Assembly: GCF_000426185.1 (NCBI RefSeq)
Contig: NZ_AUEW01000001.1
Span: forward strand, 744,001 to 808,000
Origin: Cellulomonas sp. URHD0024
GTDB taxonomy: Bacteria; Actinomycetota; Actinomycetes; Actinomycetales; Cellulomonadaceae
DNA length: 64,000 nt
Reading direction: 5' to 3'
The notes beneath the pieces were generated by a model. The model had not been told where the DNA came from. It did not search any database and worked only from the letters and a program-made list of their open reading frames with translations. Of this stretch, positions 1 to 8,846 are shown piece by piece (the first letter of the stretch is position 1; each line of letters begins with the position of its first letter). The translations under genes and the position numbers were made by a program.

Positions 1-730
1 CCGGGTCGCCAGCGCGCAGGTCGAGAAGCACGGTCGAGGCGAGCCGTCCGGCGAGCGAGGAGTCGTCGGTCCCCGGTCCGACCACGACGACGGAGCGCGC
101 CTCCAGGAGCATCCGCACGGAACGCGCCTCCGCGCGGTGCTCGCGGTCGGCCATCACGGCGAGCGAGCGGTCGGTCGGGTCGATGTCGAACCCGAGCGCG
201 ACGACGCCGTCCTCGGTGCGTTGCCGCACGACGTAGCCGGCCTCGCGGAACACGGCGATCATCCGACCGTTCTGCGGCAGCACCTCGGCGACGAACCGTC
301 CGACCCCCCGCTCACGAGCCGCCGCGGCCAGGTGCTCGAGCAGCACCGATCCGAGCCCCCGGCCCTGGTGCGCGTCGGCGACGTTGAACGCGACCTCCGC
401 GTCGTCGTCGTCGATGCGGTCGTACCGCGCGACCCCGATGATCTGGTCGGTCCCCCCGACGTTCGCGACCGCGACCAGCGCCACCCGGGCGACGTGGTCC
501 ACCGTCACCAACCGCTGCAGGTCCCGCTCGGACAGCCGATCCATGGCGGCGAAGAACCGCAGGTAGGTAGAGCGCTCGGACTGGGCGACGTGGAACGCCT
601 GCAGCGCGTCGGCGTCGCTGGGCAGGATGGGCCGGATGTGCGTGGTGGACCCGTCGTGCAGCACGACGTCCGCCTCCCACCCGGCCGGGTAGGCGGAACC
701 CTCATCGGCCCCGCCGGCGACGTCTGCCAT
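1..730 (-). CDS. GNAT acetyltransferase / acyl-CoA synthetase (ADP-forming-type) fusion, N-terminal part only
   Basis: The frame is open from an ATG at 730 to the left edge, so only the first 243 residues are visible. Residues about 22-185 form a GNAT N-acetyltransferase; the acetyl-CoA loop HQGRGLG is at 121-127 and a second GNAT motif (LPQNGRMIAVFREAGY) follows. Near residue 212 the text ARSVVVVGPG begins what looks like the Rossmann-type CoA-binding domain of NDP-forming acetate-CoA ligases. This order (GNAT first, then ligase-like domains) is a known actinobacterial and proteobacterial lysine-acetyltransferase architecture, so protein acetylation is the likely role. The glycine pattern of the CoA-binding start is weaker than usual, so a degenerate ligase domain is possible; the missing part would decide. 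A TAGCCT -10 element lies 7 nt before the ATG, pointing to a leaderless transcript. Confidence 0.75.
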   Translation of the reverse strand, partial: MADVAGGADEGSAYPAGWEADVVLHDGSTTHIRPILPSDADALQAFHVAQSERSTYLRFFAAMDRLSERDLQRLVTVDHVARVALVAVANVGGTDQIIGVARYDRIDDDDAEVAFNVADAHQGRGLGSVLLEHLAAAARERGVGRFVAEVLPQNGRMIAVFREAGYVVRQRTEDGVVALGFDIDPTDRSLAVMADREHRAEARSVRMLLEARSVVVVGPGTDDSSLAGRLASTVLLDLRAGDP

Positions 731-737
731 GTCCGTC

Positions 738-743
738 AGGCTA
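738..743 (-). promoter_or_regulatory. -10 element TAGCCT, leaderless start of the GNAT fusion gene
   Basis: TAGCCT (TAnnnT) on the minus strand with exactly 7 nt to the ATG at 730, which places transcription start at or next to the start codon. No -35 consensus is recognisable. Confidence 0.5.
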
Positions 744-843
744 GTGCGACGCCCTGCGCGCCGCGGCCTGTCGGCGCCGGTCCGGGGCACGGACGGTCCA
801 CAATGGTCGCCGCACCGCAGTCCTGCCCCGAGGAGCATCAACG

Positions 844-3318
844 ATGGCGCGTCGCCCCGCGACCCCCGACGTCCCACCCGACGACGTCGTCGAACGCATC
901 GTCGACATCGACGTCGCGACGGAGATGGAGGGCTCGTTCCTCGAGTACGCGTACTCCGTCATCTACTCCCGCGCCCTGCCGGACGCCCGCGACGGGCTCA
1001 AGCCGGTGCAGCGCCGCATCCTCTTCCAGATGTCGGAGATGGGTCTGCGCCCGGACCGTCCGTACGTGAAGTCGGCGCGCGTCGTCGGCGACGTCATGGG
1101 CCGGCTGCACCCGCACGGCGACACGGCGATCTACGACGCCATGGTCCGGCTCGCGCAGCCGTTCTCGCTGCGCCTGCCCCTGATCGACGGCCACGGCAAC
1201 TTCGGTTCGCTCGACGACGGACCGGCCGCACCCCGGTACACCGAGGCCCGGATGGCGCCCGCCGCTCTGGCCATGACGACGGGCCTCGACGAGGACGTCG
1301 TCGACTTCGTCCCGAACTACGACAACAAGCTGACCCAGCCGGAGGTTCTCCCCGCGGCGATCCCCAACCTGCTGGTCAACGGCGCGGCCGGGATCGCCGT
1401 CGGCATGGCGACGAACATGGCGCCGCACAACCTCGTCGAGGTCGTCGCGGCGGCTCGCCACCTCGTCCTGCACCCGGACGCGACGCTCGAGGACCTGCTG
1501 CGGTTCGTGCCCGGCCCCGACCTGCCGTCGGGTGGCAAGATCGTCGGCCTCGACGGCGTGCGCGACGCCTACCGGACGGGCCGTGGAGCGTTCCGGACCC
1601 GCGCGACCGCCCGCATCGAGAACGTGACGCCCAAGCGCAAGGGCATCGTCATCACCGAGCTGCCGTACGGCGTCGGACCCGAGAAGGTCATCGAGAAGGT
1701 CAAGGAGGGCGTCCAGACCAAGAAGCTCACGGGCATCTCGGACGCGATCGACCTCACGGACCGGACGCACGGGCTGCGGCTCGTCATCGAGATCAAGACG
1801 GGCTTCGTCCCGGAGGCCGTGCTCGAGCAGCTCTACCGGTTCACGCCGCTGGAGGACTCGTTCTCGATCAACAACGTCGCGCTCGTCGACGGACAGCCGA
1901 AGACCCTCGGCCTGCGCGAGCTCCTCGTCGTATGGGTCGAGCACCGGCTGGTCGTCGTACGACGGCGCTCGGAGTTCCGGCTGGCCAAGCGGCTCGAGCG
2001 CCTGCACCTGGTCGAGGGCCTGCTCGTCGCGATCGTCGACATCGACGAGGTCATCCAGGTCATCCGCACGTCGGACGACGCCGACACCGCGCGAGCACGG
2101 CTTCGCAGCGTCTTCGACCTGTCCGAGCCACAGGCCGAGTACATCCTGGAGCTGCGGCTGCGCCGCCTGACCCGGTTCTCGCGGATCGAGCTGGAGAAGG
2201 AGCAGGAGCAGCTCGCCGCGGAGATCGCCGAGCTGCGCGAGATCCTGGCCGACGACGCACGGCTCCGCGCGCTCGTCTCGGAGGAGATGGCCGACGTCGC
2301 CGCGACCTACGGCACGCCGCGCCGGACGATCCTGCTGGAGTCCGCCGGGGGCACGTCCATCACAGGCGCGCCCGCAGCGCGCGGTTCTGCGGCACCCCTC
2401 GAGATCGCGGACACTCCCTGCTGGGTGCTTCTGTCCGGGACCGGCCTGCTCGCCCGGACCGCGTCCGAGGAGCTCCCGACCCGCGTCGACGGTGCCCGTC
2501 GCGCGAAGCACGACGTCGTCTCGGGCACCGTGCTGACCTCCGCGCGGGCCGAGCTCGGCGTCGTCACGTCGCAGGGCCGGATCGTGCGCGTCTCGGTGCT
2601 CGACCTGCCCGCACTGCCACCGACGGACGGCACCCCGAGCCTCTCCGGTGGTGTGCCGCTCGGCGAGGTCGTGACGCTCCTGCCGCGCGAGCGCGTGGTG
2701 GGGCTGGCGTCACTGGCCGCCGACTCGCCCACCCTTGCGCTGGCTACGGCCCAGGGCACGGTCAAGCGCGTCGCGTCCGGCGACGTCCCGGGCAACCGGG
2801 ACGCGTGGGAGACGATCGCGCTCAGGGACGGCGACGAGGTGGTGGGCGCGGTCACGGTCGGTGACACCGACGAGCTCGTGCTCGTGGCGTCGGACGCCTC
2901 GCTCCTGCACTTCCCCGCGTCGGCCGTGCGACCTCAGGGCCGTGCCGCGGGCGGCATGGCCGGGATCAAGCTCGCAGCCGGTCAGAGGGTCGTGGCGTTC
3001 GGCGCCGTTCGAGCCGACCAGACCGCCACGGCCGTCGTCGTGACCGTCGCCGGCGCCTCCGGTGCGCTGCCGGGGACCCAGGCCGGCTCCGCCAAGGTCA
3101 GCCCCTTCGAGGTGTACCCCGCCAAGGGCAGAGCCACGGGAGGCGTCCGCGCACACCGGTTCCTGCGCAACGAGGACGCCCTGATCCTCGCGTGGGTCGG
3201 CGACGCACCCGCCTGGGCCACGGGATCAGCCGGTCAGCCGATCGAGCTGCCCGCGCTCGACCCGCGACGCGACATGTCGGGAACGCCGCTCAGCGCACCG
3301 GTACACGCGGTCGGCTGA
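844..3318 (+). CDS. parC: DNA topoisomerase (ATP-hydrolysing) subunit A, topoisomerase IV/ParC-like
   Basis: Type IIA topoisomerase subunit A, 824 aa, which cuts and rejoins DNA with the B subunit. The N-terminal winged-helix/tower region shows [18 protein letters not shown], the quinolone-determining segment [17 protein letters not shown] (Thr94 and Asp98 match E. coli GyrA Ser83 and Asp87), and the catalytic tyrosine Tyr132 in PRYTEARM. Residues about 500 onward form the C-terminal pinwheel; the GyrA box is degenerate ([11 protein letters not shown]), which favours a decatenating topoisomerase IV role over gyrase. The partner-like B subunit is at 5679-7805 on the other strand. Streptomyces has a similar parC/parE set near hrdB, as here. 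The start is fixed by GAGGAG at 830-835, 8 nt before the ATG. The last 29 bases overlap the convergent YhhN gene. Choice of ParC over a second GyrA is inference. Confidence 0.9.
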   Translation: MARRPATPDVPPDDVVERIVDIDVATEMEGSFLEYAYSVIYSRALPDARDGLKPVQRRILFQMSEMGLRPDRPYVKSARVVGDVMGRLHPHGDTAIYDAMVRLAQPFSLRLPLIDGHGNFGSLDDGPAAPRYTEARMAPAALAMTTGLDEDVVDFVPNYDNKLTQPEVLPAAIPNLLVNGAAGIAVGMATNMAPHNLVEVVAAARHLVLHPDATLEDLLRFVPGPDLPSGGKIVGLDGVRDAYRTGRGAFRTRATARIENVTPKRKGIVITELPYGVGPEKVIEKVKEGVQTKKLTGISDAIDLTDRTHGLRLVIEIKTGFVPEAVLEQLYRFTPLEDSFSINNVALVDGQPKTLGLRELLVVWVEHRLVVVRRRSEFRLAKRLERLHLVEGLLVAIVDIDEVIQVIRTSDDADTARARLRSVFDLSEPQAEYILELRLRRLTRFSRIELEKEQEQLAAEIAELREILADDARLRALVSEEMADVAATYGTPRRTILLESAGGTSITGAPAARGSAAPLEIADTPCWVLLSGTGLLARTASEELPTRVDGARRAKHDVVSGTVLTSARAELGVVTSQGRIVRVSVLDLPALPPTDGTPSLSGGVPLGEVVTLLPRERVVGLASLAADSPTLALATAQGTVKRVASGDVPGNRDAWETIALRDGDEVVGAVTVGDTDELVLVASDASLLHFPASAVRPQGRAAGGMAGIKLAAGQRVVAFGAVRADQTATAVVVTVAGASGALPGTQAGSAKVSPFEVYPAKGRATGGVRAHRFLRNEDALILAWVGDAPAWATGSAGQPIELPALDPRRDMSGTPLSAPVHAVG

Positions 3319-4075
3319 GCGTCCGCGCGGCGCGCACCATGAGGACCACGTTGTCGGGCATCGCGTGCCGGCTCACGACCGGCCGCGCGGTCGGCTCCGG
3401 GGCACGGCGCTGCTGCATGTTGCGAAGCACGACCGCGGCCGCGATCAGCGCCTGGGCGGCCACGTAGGTCACCATGACCCAGAAGTCGTGCTGCGGAAGG
3501 TGGAACGACGGGACGAACTCGTCCAGCGCGATCAAGCCGTCGGAGATCAGGAACACGGCACCCCCGACGCCGGCCATGCGTCCGACGCCGGTGGACAGCA
3601 CCGCCATCGCGGTCAGGCAACCGCCGTACACCGCGACGGGGATCGCCAGCGATCCCGCGCCGTTCGCACAGACCCCGACCATGCCGACCAGAACGGCCGC
3701 GTACGGCAGCAGGAGCACCGGGCGTCGGTGCAGCACGGAACGTCGCGCGTCCGGCGCGAAGGCGACGACGAACGCCACCTGGGCGAGCAGGAAGAACCCG
3801 ACCATGACCAGGAATGCTGCGTCGTCCGCGACGAACGACGGCACGAGGTCGCCCAGCCACGAGAACCCGAGCGCGACGAGCGTCCAGGTCACCAGGTGGC
3901 CGCGCGGCCAACGGGTCGCAGCAACGAGAGCCCCTGCCAGCACGGGCATGAGCGCCCACTGGGTGACCTGGGCGACGCCCTCGGCCCCGACCCACTCGGC
4001 GCCGACCTGCACGAGCGCGACGACGACGAAGACCGCGACCCAGATGCGCGCGACCCAGGACAACGTCCGTCCCAC
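3290..4075 (-). CDS. YhhN family integral membrane protein (lysoplasmalogenase-like)
   Basis: 261 aa, about eight predicted membrane segments. YhhN/TMEM86 family signatures are visible: [11 protein letters not shown] with an acidic residue in a membrane-edge loop, [14 protein letters not shown], and [17 protein letters not shown] near the C terminus. Animal homologues hydrolyse the vinyl-ether bond of lysoplasmalogens; bacterial members are mostly uncharacterised, so the substrate here is unknown. GTG start with a strong AGGAGGT Shine-Dalgarno 5 nt upstream. The C-terminal tail after residue 225 is Arg-rich and polar, which looks cytoplasmic. It overlaps the 3' end of parC by 29 bp tail to tail and may be the last gene of a parE-DUF2200-GNAT-YhhN run. 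Confidence 0.8.
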   Translation of the reverse strand: MGRTLSWVARIWVAVFVVVALVQVGAEWVGAEGVAQVTQWALMPVLAGALVAATRWPRGHLVTWTLVALGFSWLGDLVPSFVADDAAFLVMVGFFLLAQVAFVVAFAPDARRSVLHRRPVLLLPYAAVLVGMVGVCANGAGSLAIPVAVYGGCLTAMAVLSTGVGRMAGVGGAVFLISDGLIALDEFVPSFHLPQHDFWVMVTYVAAQALIAAAVVLRNMQQRRAPEPTARPVVSRHAMPDNVVLMVRAARTLSRPRVPVR

Positions 4076-4116
4076 GACGACCTCCTCGACGCCGGACGAC
4101 GTCGACCGGCAGCAGT

Positions 4117-4153
4117 GTGGCGGGACATCGTCGTCCCGCCGCGCCCGATGCTA
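4117..4153 (-). promoter_or_regulatory. Candidate promoter (TAGCAT) and 5' leader hairpin of the YhhN gene
   Basis: On the minus strand TAGCAT (4148-4153) fits TAnnnT. Start at about 4141 would make the transcript begin with a hairpin whose arms GGCGGGAC and GTCCCGCC (4119-4126, 4133-4140) are extended by two pairs, followed by the Shine-Dalgarno. The hairpin could instead end transcription from the GNAT gene upstream (4198-5235). Confidence 0.35.
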
Positions 4154-4197
4154 GCCCGCCCAGACCCGCCCCGTGCCACCCAGCCGGGTGAGGTGTG

Positions 4198-5235
4198 TCA
4201 GAGGTTGATCGCGAACATCGTGGAGCTGCGGAAGACCGCGTAGCCGAGATTCGTGTACAGCCGGTGCGCGCCCGACTGGTTCGCGGTGTCGACGCCGAGC
4301 TCGGCGAACTCGATCCCGTCGGCCTTGTAGACCGCCATCGCGGTGCTCAGGAGCGCCCCGGCCAGCCCCCTTCCGCGCCAGGCCCGCCGGACGCCGAGCA
4401 GATCGGTATAGCCGGCGCTGTACCCCGAGATCTCCCAGTCCTGCTCGTAGCGACCCGAGAACAGGTAGCCCGCCACCTCGCCCGTGGCGTCGTCGACCGC
4501 GACGAAGCTCCAGGTCGGGGCGAACATGCTCCGACCCTGCGCCCATTCGTCGACCGTCCGCGGCTCGCTGCCCCAGTGGTCCGCGAACGCCTCGTTGTGC
4601 GCGAGGCGAACCTGGTCGTCCAGCTCGGTGGACCAGGGGACGATGGTGAGCCCCTCGGGCGCCGGGACGTCCGGGAGCGGATCGCCCAGCGGGCGCCTCA
4701 TCTCGGCGTAGAACCGCGCGGCCGCGAAGCCGCCGGCACGCAGGAGGCGGACGGTGGCCGTGGCGTCGTCGTCGACGAAGACCGCCAGACGTGCGGGCAG
4801 CTCCTTGCCGGACTCAGCGATCTTCTGCCGCCCGCGCCCCGCCGACCATGCCAGGAGCTCGCGACCGATCCCCTGGCCACGCCACTGGGGGTCGACTCCA
4901 CCGTCCAGGAAGGCCCGCACCACCCGGGTGTCCCCGGGCGGCTGGTTCACCTGCGCGTACGCGCGGATGCGCCCGTCGGCGTCGACCCCTGTGAGGGTGT
5001 CACGCTCGTGGTCCTTCCAGTCGCCGTCGAACCGCTCGTCCACCTCGTCCTGCGAGCTGCGGTAGGGAAGGTGGTCGGCCTCCTCGACAGCGTTGACCAG
5101 GCGCGTGAGCTCCGGGACGTCGTCCCGGGTCAACGGGCGCCAGGTCAGGTGGGCGAGGCCGTCGAGCGACGGTAGCTCGGTGGGTGCTGCGACACGCTCG
5201 ACGATGGAAGCCTCGATGGGGTTCACGGTGTTCAC
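4198..5235 (-). CDS. Tandem GNAT-domain N-acetyltransferase
   Basis: 345 aa from the GTG at 5235. Two GNAT folds in tandem: the first has DPQWRGQGIGRELLAW, the second has RRAWRGRGLAGALLSTAM with a following ELGVDTANQSGAHRLYTNLGY, a typical C-terminal GNAT strand-helix. The tandem layout and the start of the first domain (LTWRPLTRDDVPELTRLVNAVE) resemble MshD, mycothiol synthase, but also many uncharacterised actinobacterial tandem GNATs; I would not assign mycothiol synthesis from this. Start is uncertain: GTG 5235, GTG 5226 and TTG 5280 are in frame and none has a strong Shine-Dalgarno. It lies 58 nt downstream of DUF2200 on the same strand. Confidence 0.75.
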   Translation of the reverse strand: MNTVNPIEASIVERVAAPTELPSLDGLAHLTWRPLTRDDVPELTRLVNAVEEADHLPYRSSQDEVDERFDGDWKDHERDTLTGVDADGRIRAYAQVNQPPGDTRVVRAFLDGGVDPQWRGQGIGRELLAWSAGRGRQKIAESGKELPARLAVFVDDDATATVRLLRAGGFAAARFYAEMRRPLGDPLPDVPAPEGLTIVPWSTELDDQVRLAHNEAFADHWGSEPRTVDEWAQGRSMFAPTWSFVAVDDATGEVAGYLFSGRYEQDWEISGYSAGYTDLLGVRRAWRGRGLAGALLSTAMAVYKADGIEFAELGVDTANQSGAHRLYTNLGYAVFRSSTMFAINL

Positions 5236-5293
5236 GATCCCGTCGCCAGCAGCGCAGAGCAACCGAAAACGGTGAGCCAAACCGCCGGTCGTC

Positions 5294-5656
5294 CTAAGAG
5301 CCGGCTCCGCCGCGCAGGATCGACGTCATCTTCTTGCCCTTCGCGACCTCGTCGACGAGCTTGTCCAGGTAGCGGATCTTCTGCTCGAGCGGGTCCTCGA
5401 TCTCCTCGACCCGCATGCCGCAGATGACGCCCGTGATCTGGGAGGCGTGCGGGTTCCATGCGGGAGCCCGCGCGAAGAAGGTCTCGAGGTCGGTCTCGTC
5501 GACGATCGCCTGCTCGAGGCCGGCCGCGTCGTACCCCGTGAGCCACGTGATGACCTCGTCCACCTCGTGCCTGCCGTGGTTCTTCCGCTCGACCTTCTGC
5601 ACGTAGAGCGGGTAGATGCGGGCAAAGCTCATGCCGAAGAGTCGACTGGTGGACAT
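5294..5656 (-). CDS. DUF2200 family protein
   Basis: 120 aa, single DUF2200 domain over almost the whole length (RLFGMSFARIYPLYVQKVERKN at the start, EVDEVITWLTGYDAAGLE in the middle, DKLVDEVAKGKKMTSILRG at the end). The family is small, soluble and of unknown function. GGAGG precedes the ATG at a usual spacing. The gene begins 22 nt after the parE stop on the same strand, so co-transcription with the topoisomerase subunit is likely. Nothing in the sequence indicates an activity. Confidence 0.85.
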   Translation of the reverse strand: MSTSRLFGMSFARIYPLYVQKVERKNHGRHEVDEVITWLTGYDAAGLEQAIVDETDLETFFARAPAWNPHASQITGVICGMRVEEIEDPLEQKIRYLDKLVDEVAKGKKMTSILRGGAGS

Positions 5657-5678
5657 GTCCGCCTCCGTCGTCAGGGGC

Positions 5679-7805
5679 TCAGGCGTCGATGCGGCTGCGG
5701 TCCAGCCCGTCGGCCCCGTCGATGATGAAGTCCTTGCGGGGTGCGACGTCCGAGCCCATCAGCAGCTCGAACGTCTGCTCGGCCTTCTCGGCACCGGCCA
5801 CCGTGACGCGGCGCAGCGTGCGGTGCCGGGGGTCCATGGTGGTCTCGGCCAGCTGGTCGGCGTCCATCTCACCCAGGCCCTTGTAGCGCTGGATGTCGTC
5901 CTTGTAGCGCTTGCCGGCCCGGTCGAGCTTCTTCAGCGTCGCGGCGAGCTCGGCCTCCGAGTAGGTGTAGACGTACTCGTTCTTTCGCCCGCCGCCACCG
6001 ATCACCTCGATCCGGTGCAGAGGGGGCACCGCCGCGTACACCCGACCGTCCTCCACCAGCGGTCGCATGTACCGGAACAGGAGGGTGAGCAGCAGGGTGC
6101 GGATGTGCGCACCGTCCACGTCGGCGTCGGTCATCAGCACGATTTTCCCGTAGCGCGCCGCCTCCAGGTCGAACGTGCGGCCCGACCCCGCGCCGACTAC
6201 CTGGATGATCGCGGCGCACTCGGCGTTCTTGAGCATGTCCGAGACGGACGCCTTCTGGACGTTGAGGATCTTGCCGCGGATGGGCAGCAGCGCCTGGAAG
6301 TCCGAGCTGCGGGCCAGCTTGGCCGTGCCGAGCGCGCTGTCGCCCTCGACGATGAACAGCTCGCTGCGGCCGACGTCGTCGGACCGGCAGTCGGCGAGCT
6401 TGGCGGGCAGTGAGCTGGTCTCGAGCGCATTCTTGCGACGCGAGATCTCCTTCTGCTTGCGTGCAGACAGGCGTGCACGCATCTCGCCGACGATCTTGTC
6501 CAGCAGCAGCGACGACTGTGCCTTGTGGTCGCGCTTCGGCGAGGAGAAGATCGCCCCGAGCTCGGTGTCGATGACGCGAGCGACGATCGCCCGGACCGGT
6601 CCGGTGCCCAGGACCTCCTTCGTCTGCCCCTCGAACTGCGGCTCGGCCAGGCGGACCGTGACCACGGCAGTCATCCCTGCGAGCACGTCCTCCTTGTCGA
6701 TCCGCTCGGAGGTGTCCTTCGCGGAGATCTTCAACCGGCGCGCGTTCACCTCGACCTGCTTGCGCAGCGTCCGCAGCAGACCGGCCTCGAAGCCCGCGAG
6801 GTGCGTCCCGCCCTTCGGCGTCGAGATGATGTTGACGAAGCTGCGGACCTCGGTGTCGTACCCGGTCCCCCAGCGCAGCGCCACGTCCACCTCGCACAGC
6901 CGCGACACCTCCTGCGCCGACATGTGGCCGCGCTCGTCCAGCACGGGAACCGTCTCGTGGAACGTGCCCGACCCGGTGAGCCGCCAGGTGTCGGTGACCG
7001 CCGGGTCCGGCGCGAGGTGCTCGACGAAGTCGACGACGCCGCCGCTGTGCAGGAACGTCTCCTCGTGCGGGCCGTCGGCGCCGGGCGTCCCGGCGACACC
7101 GCGCTCGTCGCGGACCATCAGCGTCAGGCCCGGCACCAGGAAGCTGGTCTGCCGCGCACGCGTGACGAGCTCGTCGTAGGCGAACACCGCCGTCTTCGGG
7201 AAGATCTGCGGGTCCGCCCAGTACCGCACGCGTGTGCCCGTCCTGGCCCGCGCCACCTTGGCGCCCAGCTCGAGCGACGATCCGGAGACGAAGGGCTCGA
7301 AGACCGAGTCCGGGCCGATGCCGCCTCGGTCGTCGAACGTTCCCGGTTCGCCCCGTCGGAACGTCATCCGGTGCGTGCGGCCGTTGCGGTCGACCTCGAC
7401 GTCGAGGCGCGAGGACAGGGCGTTGACCACGGAGGCACCGACGCCGTGGAGCCCGCCGGACGCGCCGTACGAGCCCCCACCGAACTTCCCTCCGGCGTGC
7501 AGCTTCGTGTACACGACCTCGACTCCGGTCAGGCCGGTCTTGGGCTCGACGTCGACCGGCACACCGCGTCCGTTGTCACGCACCTCGACCGAGCCGTCCG
7601 CGTGCAGCACGATGTCGATGCGGTCGCCGTAGCCTGCGAGGGCCTCGTCGACCGAGTTGTCGATGATCTCCCACAGGCAGTGCATCAGGCCGCGACTGTC
7701 GGTGGTGCCGATGTACATACCGGGGCGCTTGCGCACCGCCTCGAGGCCTTCCAGCACCGACAGGTGCCGGGCCGTGTAGCCGGACTGCGAGGAGGTCGTG
7801 GTCAC
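5679..7805 (-). CDS. parE: DNA topoisomerase (ATP-hydrolysing) subunit B, topoisomerase IV/ParE-like
   Basis: 708 aa ATPase subunit partnering the ParC-like protein. GHKL ATPase motifs: EIIDNSVDEALAGY, VRDNGRGVPVD and GGLHGVGASVVNALSS. Transducer domain follows. TOPRIM metal site: ELFIVEGDSALGTAKLARS with Glu, and LMTDADVDGAHIRTLLL with the DxD pair; the C-terminal ParE/GyrB signature is RYKGLGEMDADQLAETTMDP. The EGDSALG variant replaces the usual EGDSAGG and, as I recall, is typical of the second actinobacterial subunit-B family. I place the start at GTG 7805 (VTTTSSQSGYTARHLSVLEGLEAVRKRPGMYIG): TACCAT lies 6 nt upstream. An upstream in-frame TTG at 7883 would add 26 residues unlike the family. 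The neighbours (DUF7455, sigma factor) match the Streptomyces hrdB-parE region. Confidence 0.92.
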   Translation of the reverse strand: MTTTSSQSGYTARHLSVLEGLEAVRKRPGMYIGTTDSRGLMHCLWEIIDNSVDEALAGYGDRIDIVLHADGSVEVRDNGRGVPVDVEPKTGLTGVEVVYTKLHAGGKFGGGSYGASGGLHGVGASVVNALSSRLDVEVDRNGRTHRMTFRRGEPGTFDDRGGIGPDSVFEPFVSGSSLELGAKVARARTGTRVRYWADPQIFPKTAVFAYDELVTRARQTSFLVPGLTLMVRDERGVAGTPGADGPHEETFLHSGGVVDFVEHLAPDPAVTDTWRLTGSGTFHETVPVLDERGHMSAQEVSRLCEVDVALRWGTGYDTEVRSFVNIISTPKGGTHLAGFEAGLLRTLRKQVEVNARRLKISAKDTSERIDKEDVLAGMTAVVTVRLAEPQFEGQTKEVLGTGPVRAIVARVIDTELGAIFSSPKRDHKAQSSLLLDKIVGEMRARLSARKQKEISRRKNALETSSLPAKLADCRSDDVGRSELFIVEGDSALGTAKLARSSDFQALLPIRGKILNVQKASVSDMLKNAECAAIIQVVGAGSGRTFDLEAARYGKIVLMTDADVDGAHIRTLLLTLLFRYMRPLVEDGRVYAAVPPLHRIEVIGGGGRKNEYVYTYSEAELAATLKKLDRAGKRYKDDIQRYKGLGEMDADQLAETTMDPRHRTLRRVTVAGAEKAEQTFELLMGSDVAPRKDFIIDGADGLDRSRIDA

Positions 7806-7811
7806 GGCCCG

Positions 7812-7817
7812 ATGGTA
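7812..7817 (-). promoter_or_regulatory. -10 element TACCAT, leaderless start of parE
   Basis: TACCAT on the minus strand ends 6 nt before the GTG at 7805; there is no Shine-Dalgarno-like stretch between them. This supports both the promoter and the start-codon choice. Confidence 0.45.
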
Positions 7818-8032
7818 TCCGCCGGCCCCGACAAGACCCGGCGCCATGCCGTCCTGCGTCGTGGCGGGACCTCGGACGACCACCTTCTGTCGCTATCTCG
7901 CCGTTTGCCCTGTTACGTCAGATCTCGATTTGTTTCGGCATGGTCACAGTCCACTACGCGGTGAGCGAACCACCCGCTCCCGGTGCCATCAAACCGGGAA
8001 CGAGATGGTTGTATGGATCTGTGACGGGCACC

Positions 8033-8242
8033 ATGACGCAACCACTGACCGCGGCCGACCGCTGCGACCGCTGCGGCGCGCAGGCCTATGTCCGGGTGAT
8101 CCTCCCGGTCGGAGAGCTGCTGTTCTGCGCGCACCACGCGCGCGAGCACGCACCGAAGTTCGCCGAGCTGGCCACCCACGTGCAGGACGAGACCGACCGG
8201 CTGCTTGCCGAGCACGGTGCCGGAGCCGGCGCAGCGACCTGA
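8033..8242 (+). CDS. DUF7455 small zinc-ribbon-like protein
   Basis: 69 aa. CDRCGAQAYVRV near the N terminus and FCAHHAREHAPKF in the middle give a CxxC plus CxxH set that could bind one zinc. The family is conserved in actinobacteria and, as I recall, sits between the principal sigma factor and parE, exactly as here. Function unknown. The start ATG at 8033 gives MTQPLTAADRCDRCG, the usual family N terminus; a GTG at 8021 is also in frame. The longer in-frame reading from 7940 has atypical residues and is unlikely to be translated. A strong bidirectional hairpin follows. Confidence 0.8.
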   Translation: MTQPLTAADRCDRCGAQAYVRVILPVGELLFCAHHAREHAPKFAELATHVQDETDRLLAEHGAGAGAAT

Positions 8243-8265
8243 GCGCGCGCGCCACAGACGAGGCG

Positions 8266-8297
8266 ACGAGGCCCGGACCGCAAGGTCCGGGCCTCGT
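8266..8297. terminator. Bidirectional intrinsic terminator between DUF7455 and YciI genes
   Basis: Perfect 14-bp stem, ACGAGGCCCGGACC (8266-8279) pairing with 8284-8297, closed by a GCAA tetraloop (GNRA class). It is followed on the plus strand by CCCGTTTCTGCT rather than a true U-tract. It lies between convergent genes. Confidence 0.8.
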
Positions 8298-8311
8298 CCC
8301 GTTTCTGCTGC

Positions 8312-8590
8312 TCAGGCCAGGACGTCGGTCCAGGCGTGCACCCGGTAGCGCGAGACCACGCCGTGCACGACGAACGGGTCCTTGGCCGCGAACTCCTCCG
8401 CGGCCTCGCGGCTCACGAGGATCGCCATGGCACCGTTGACCTCGGGCTGCTCGAAGGTGCCGACCGCCAACAGCAGGCCGCGGTCGGCGAAGTCCTGGAC
8501 CTGCACGCTGTGCGCCGCGTAGTGCACAGGGGCGAGCGTCAGGACGTCCGGTCCCGAGTCGTAGACCAGGACGTACCGGACCTGGCTCAT
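8312..8590 (-). CDS. YciI-like protein
   Basis: 92 aa, ferredoxin-like YciI/YCII fold: YVLVYDSGPD at the start, HSVQVQDFADRGLLLAVGTFE in the middle and DPFVVHGVVSRYRVHAWTDVLA at the end. The family's conserved His and Asp around the dimer groove are present (the DPF and H positions). Function in the family is mostly unknown; some members are dehydrohalogenase or muconolactone-isomerase-like. The ATG overlaps the stop of an upstream 62-aa reading frame by ATGA, so translation is probably coupled to it. Confidence 0.8.
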   Translation of the reverse strand: MSQVRYVLVYDSGPDVLTLAPVHYAAHSVQVQDFADRGLLLAVGTFEQPEVNGAMAILVSREAAEEFAAKDPFVVHGVVSRYRVHAWTDVLA

Positions 8591-8775
8591 GCCTGGACCG
8601 CCTCGGCGCGCTCGACCACGCGGGCGAAGGTCATTGCCCGGCCACACAGGTCGCTACCGCGCACGGCCGTCGCCTGCTGGACCGGTGGTGCGGCGAGCGC
8701 GACCGGCGCAGCTTCACGCGCTCGCACTGTCGTCCTCCGGTGCGCGATCGCCGGTCGGAGGCCAGGACTACCCAT
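8587..8775 (-). CDS. Small hypothetical protein coupled to YciI
   Basis: 62 aa, Ala- and Arg-rich, with no recognisable domain, membrane segment or signal peptide. Two things support translation: GGAGGT at an ideal distance before the ATG, and a 4-nt ATGA overlap with the YciI start. Third positions are mostly G/C but not strongly biased. It may be a leader peptide whose job is to deliver ribosomes to yciI rather than a functional protein. I do not recognise it. Confidence 0.45.
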   Translation of the reverse strand: MGSPGLRPAIAHRRTTVRAREAAPVALAAPPVQQATAVRGSDLCGRAMTFARVVERAEAVQA

Positions 8776-8846
8776 GATTCACCTCCGGTAGGCCGTGTCG
8801 ACAGTCAACCGTCGGTCCCGGCTCACCGCTAGTCGAGACGTGCGCT

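Noticed and set aside
838-2511. Long open frame on the strand opposite parC
   Set aside because: Arises from strong GC bias in the third position of parC; protein is low-complexity and Asp/Arg-rich with no motif. The same holds for long frames opposite pepA, E2, ctaD and qcrB.
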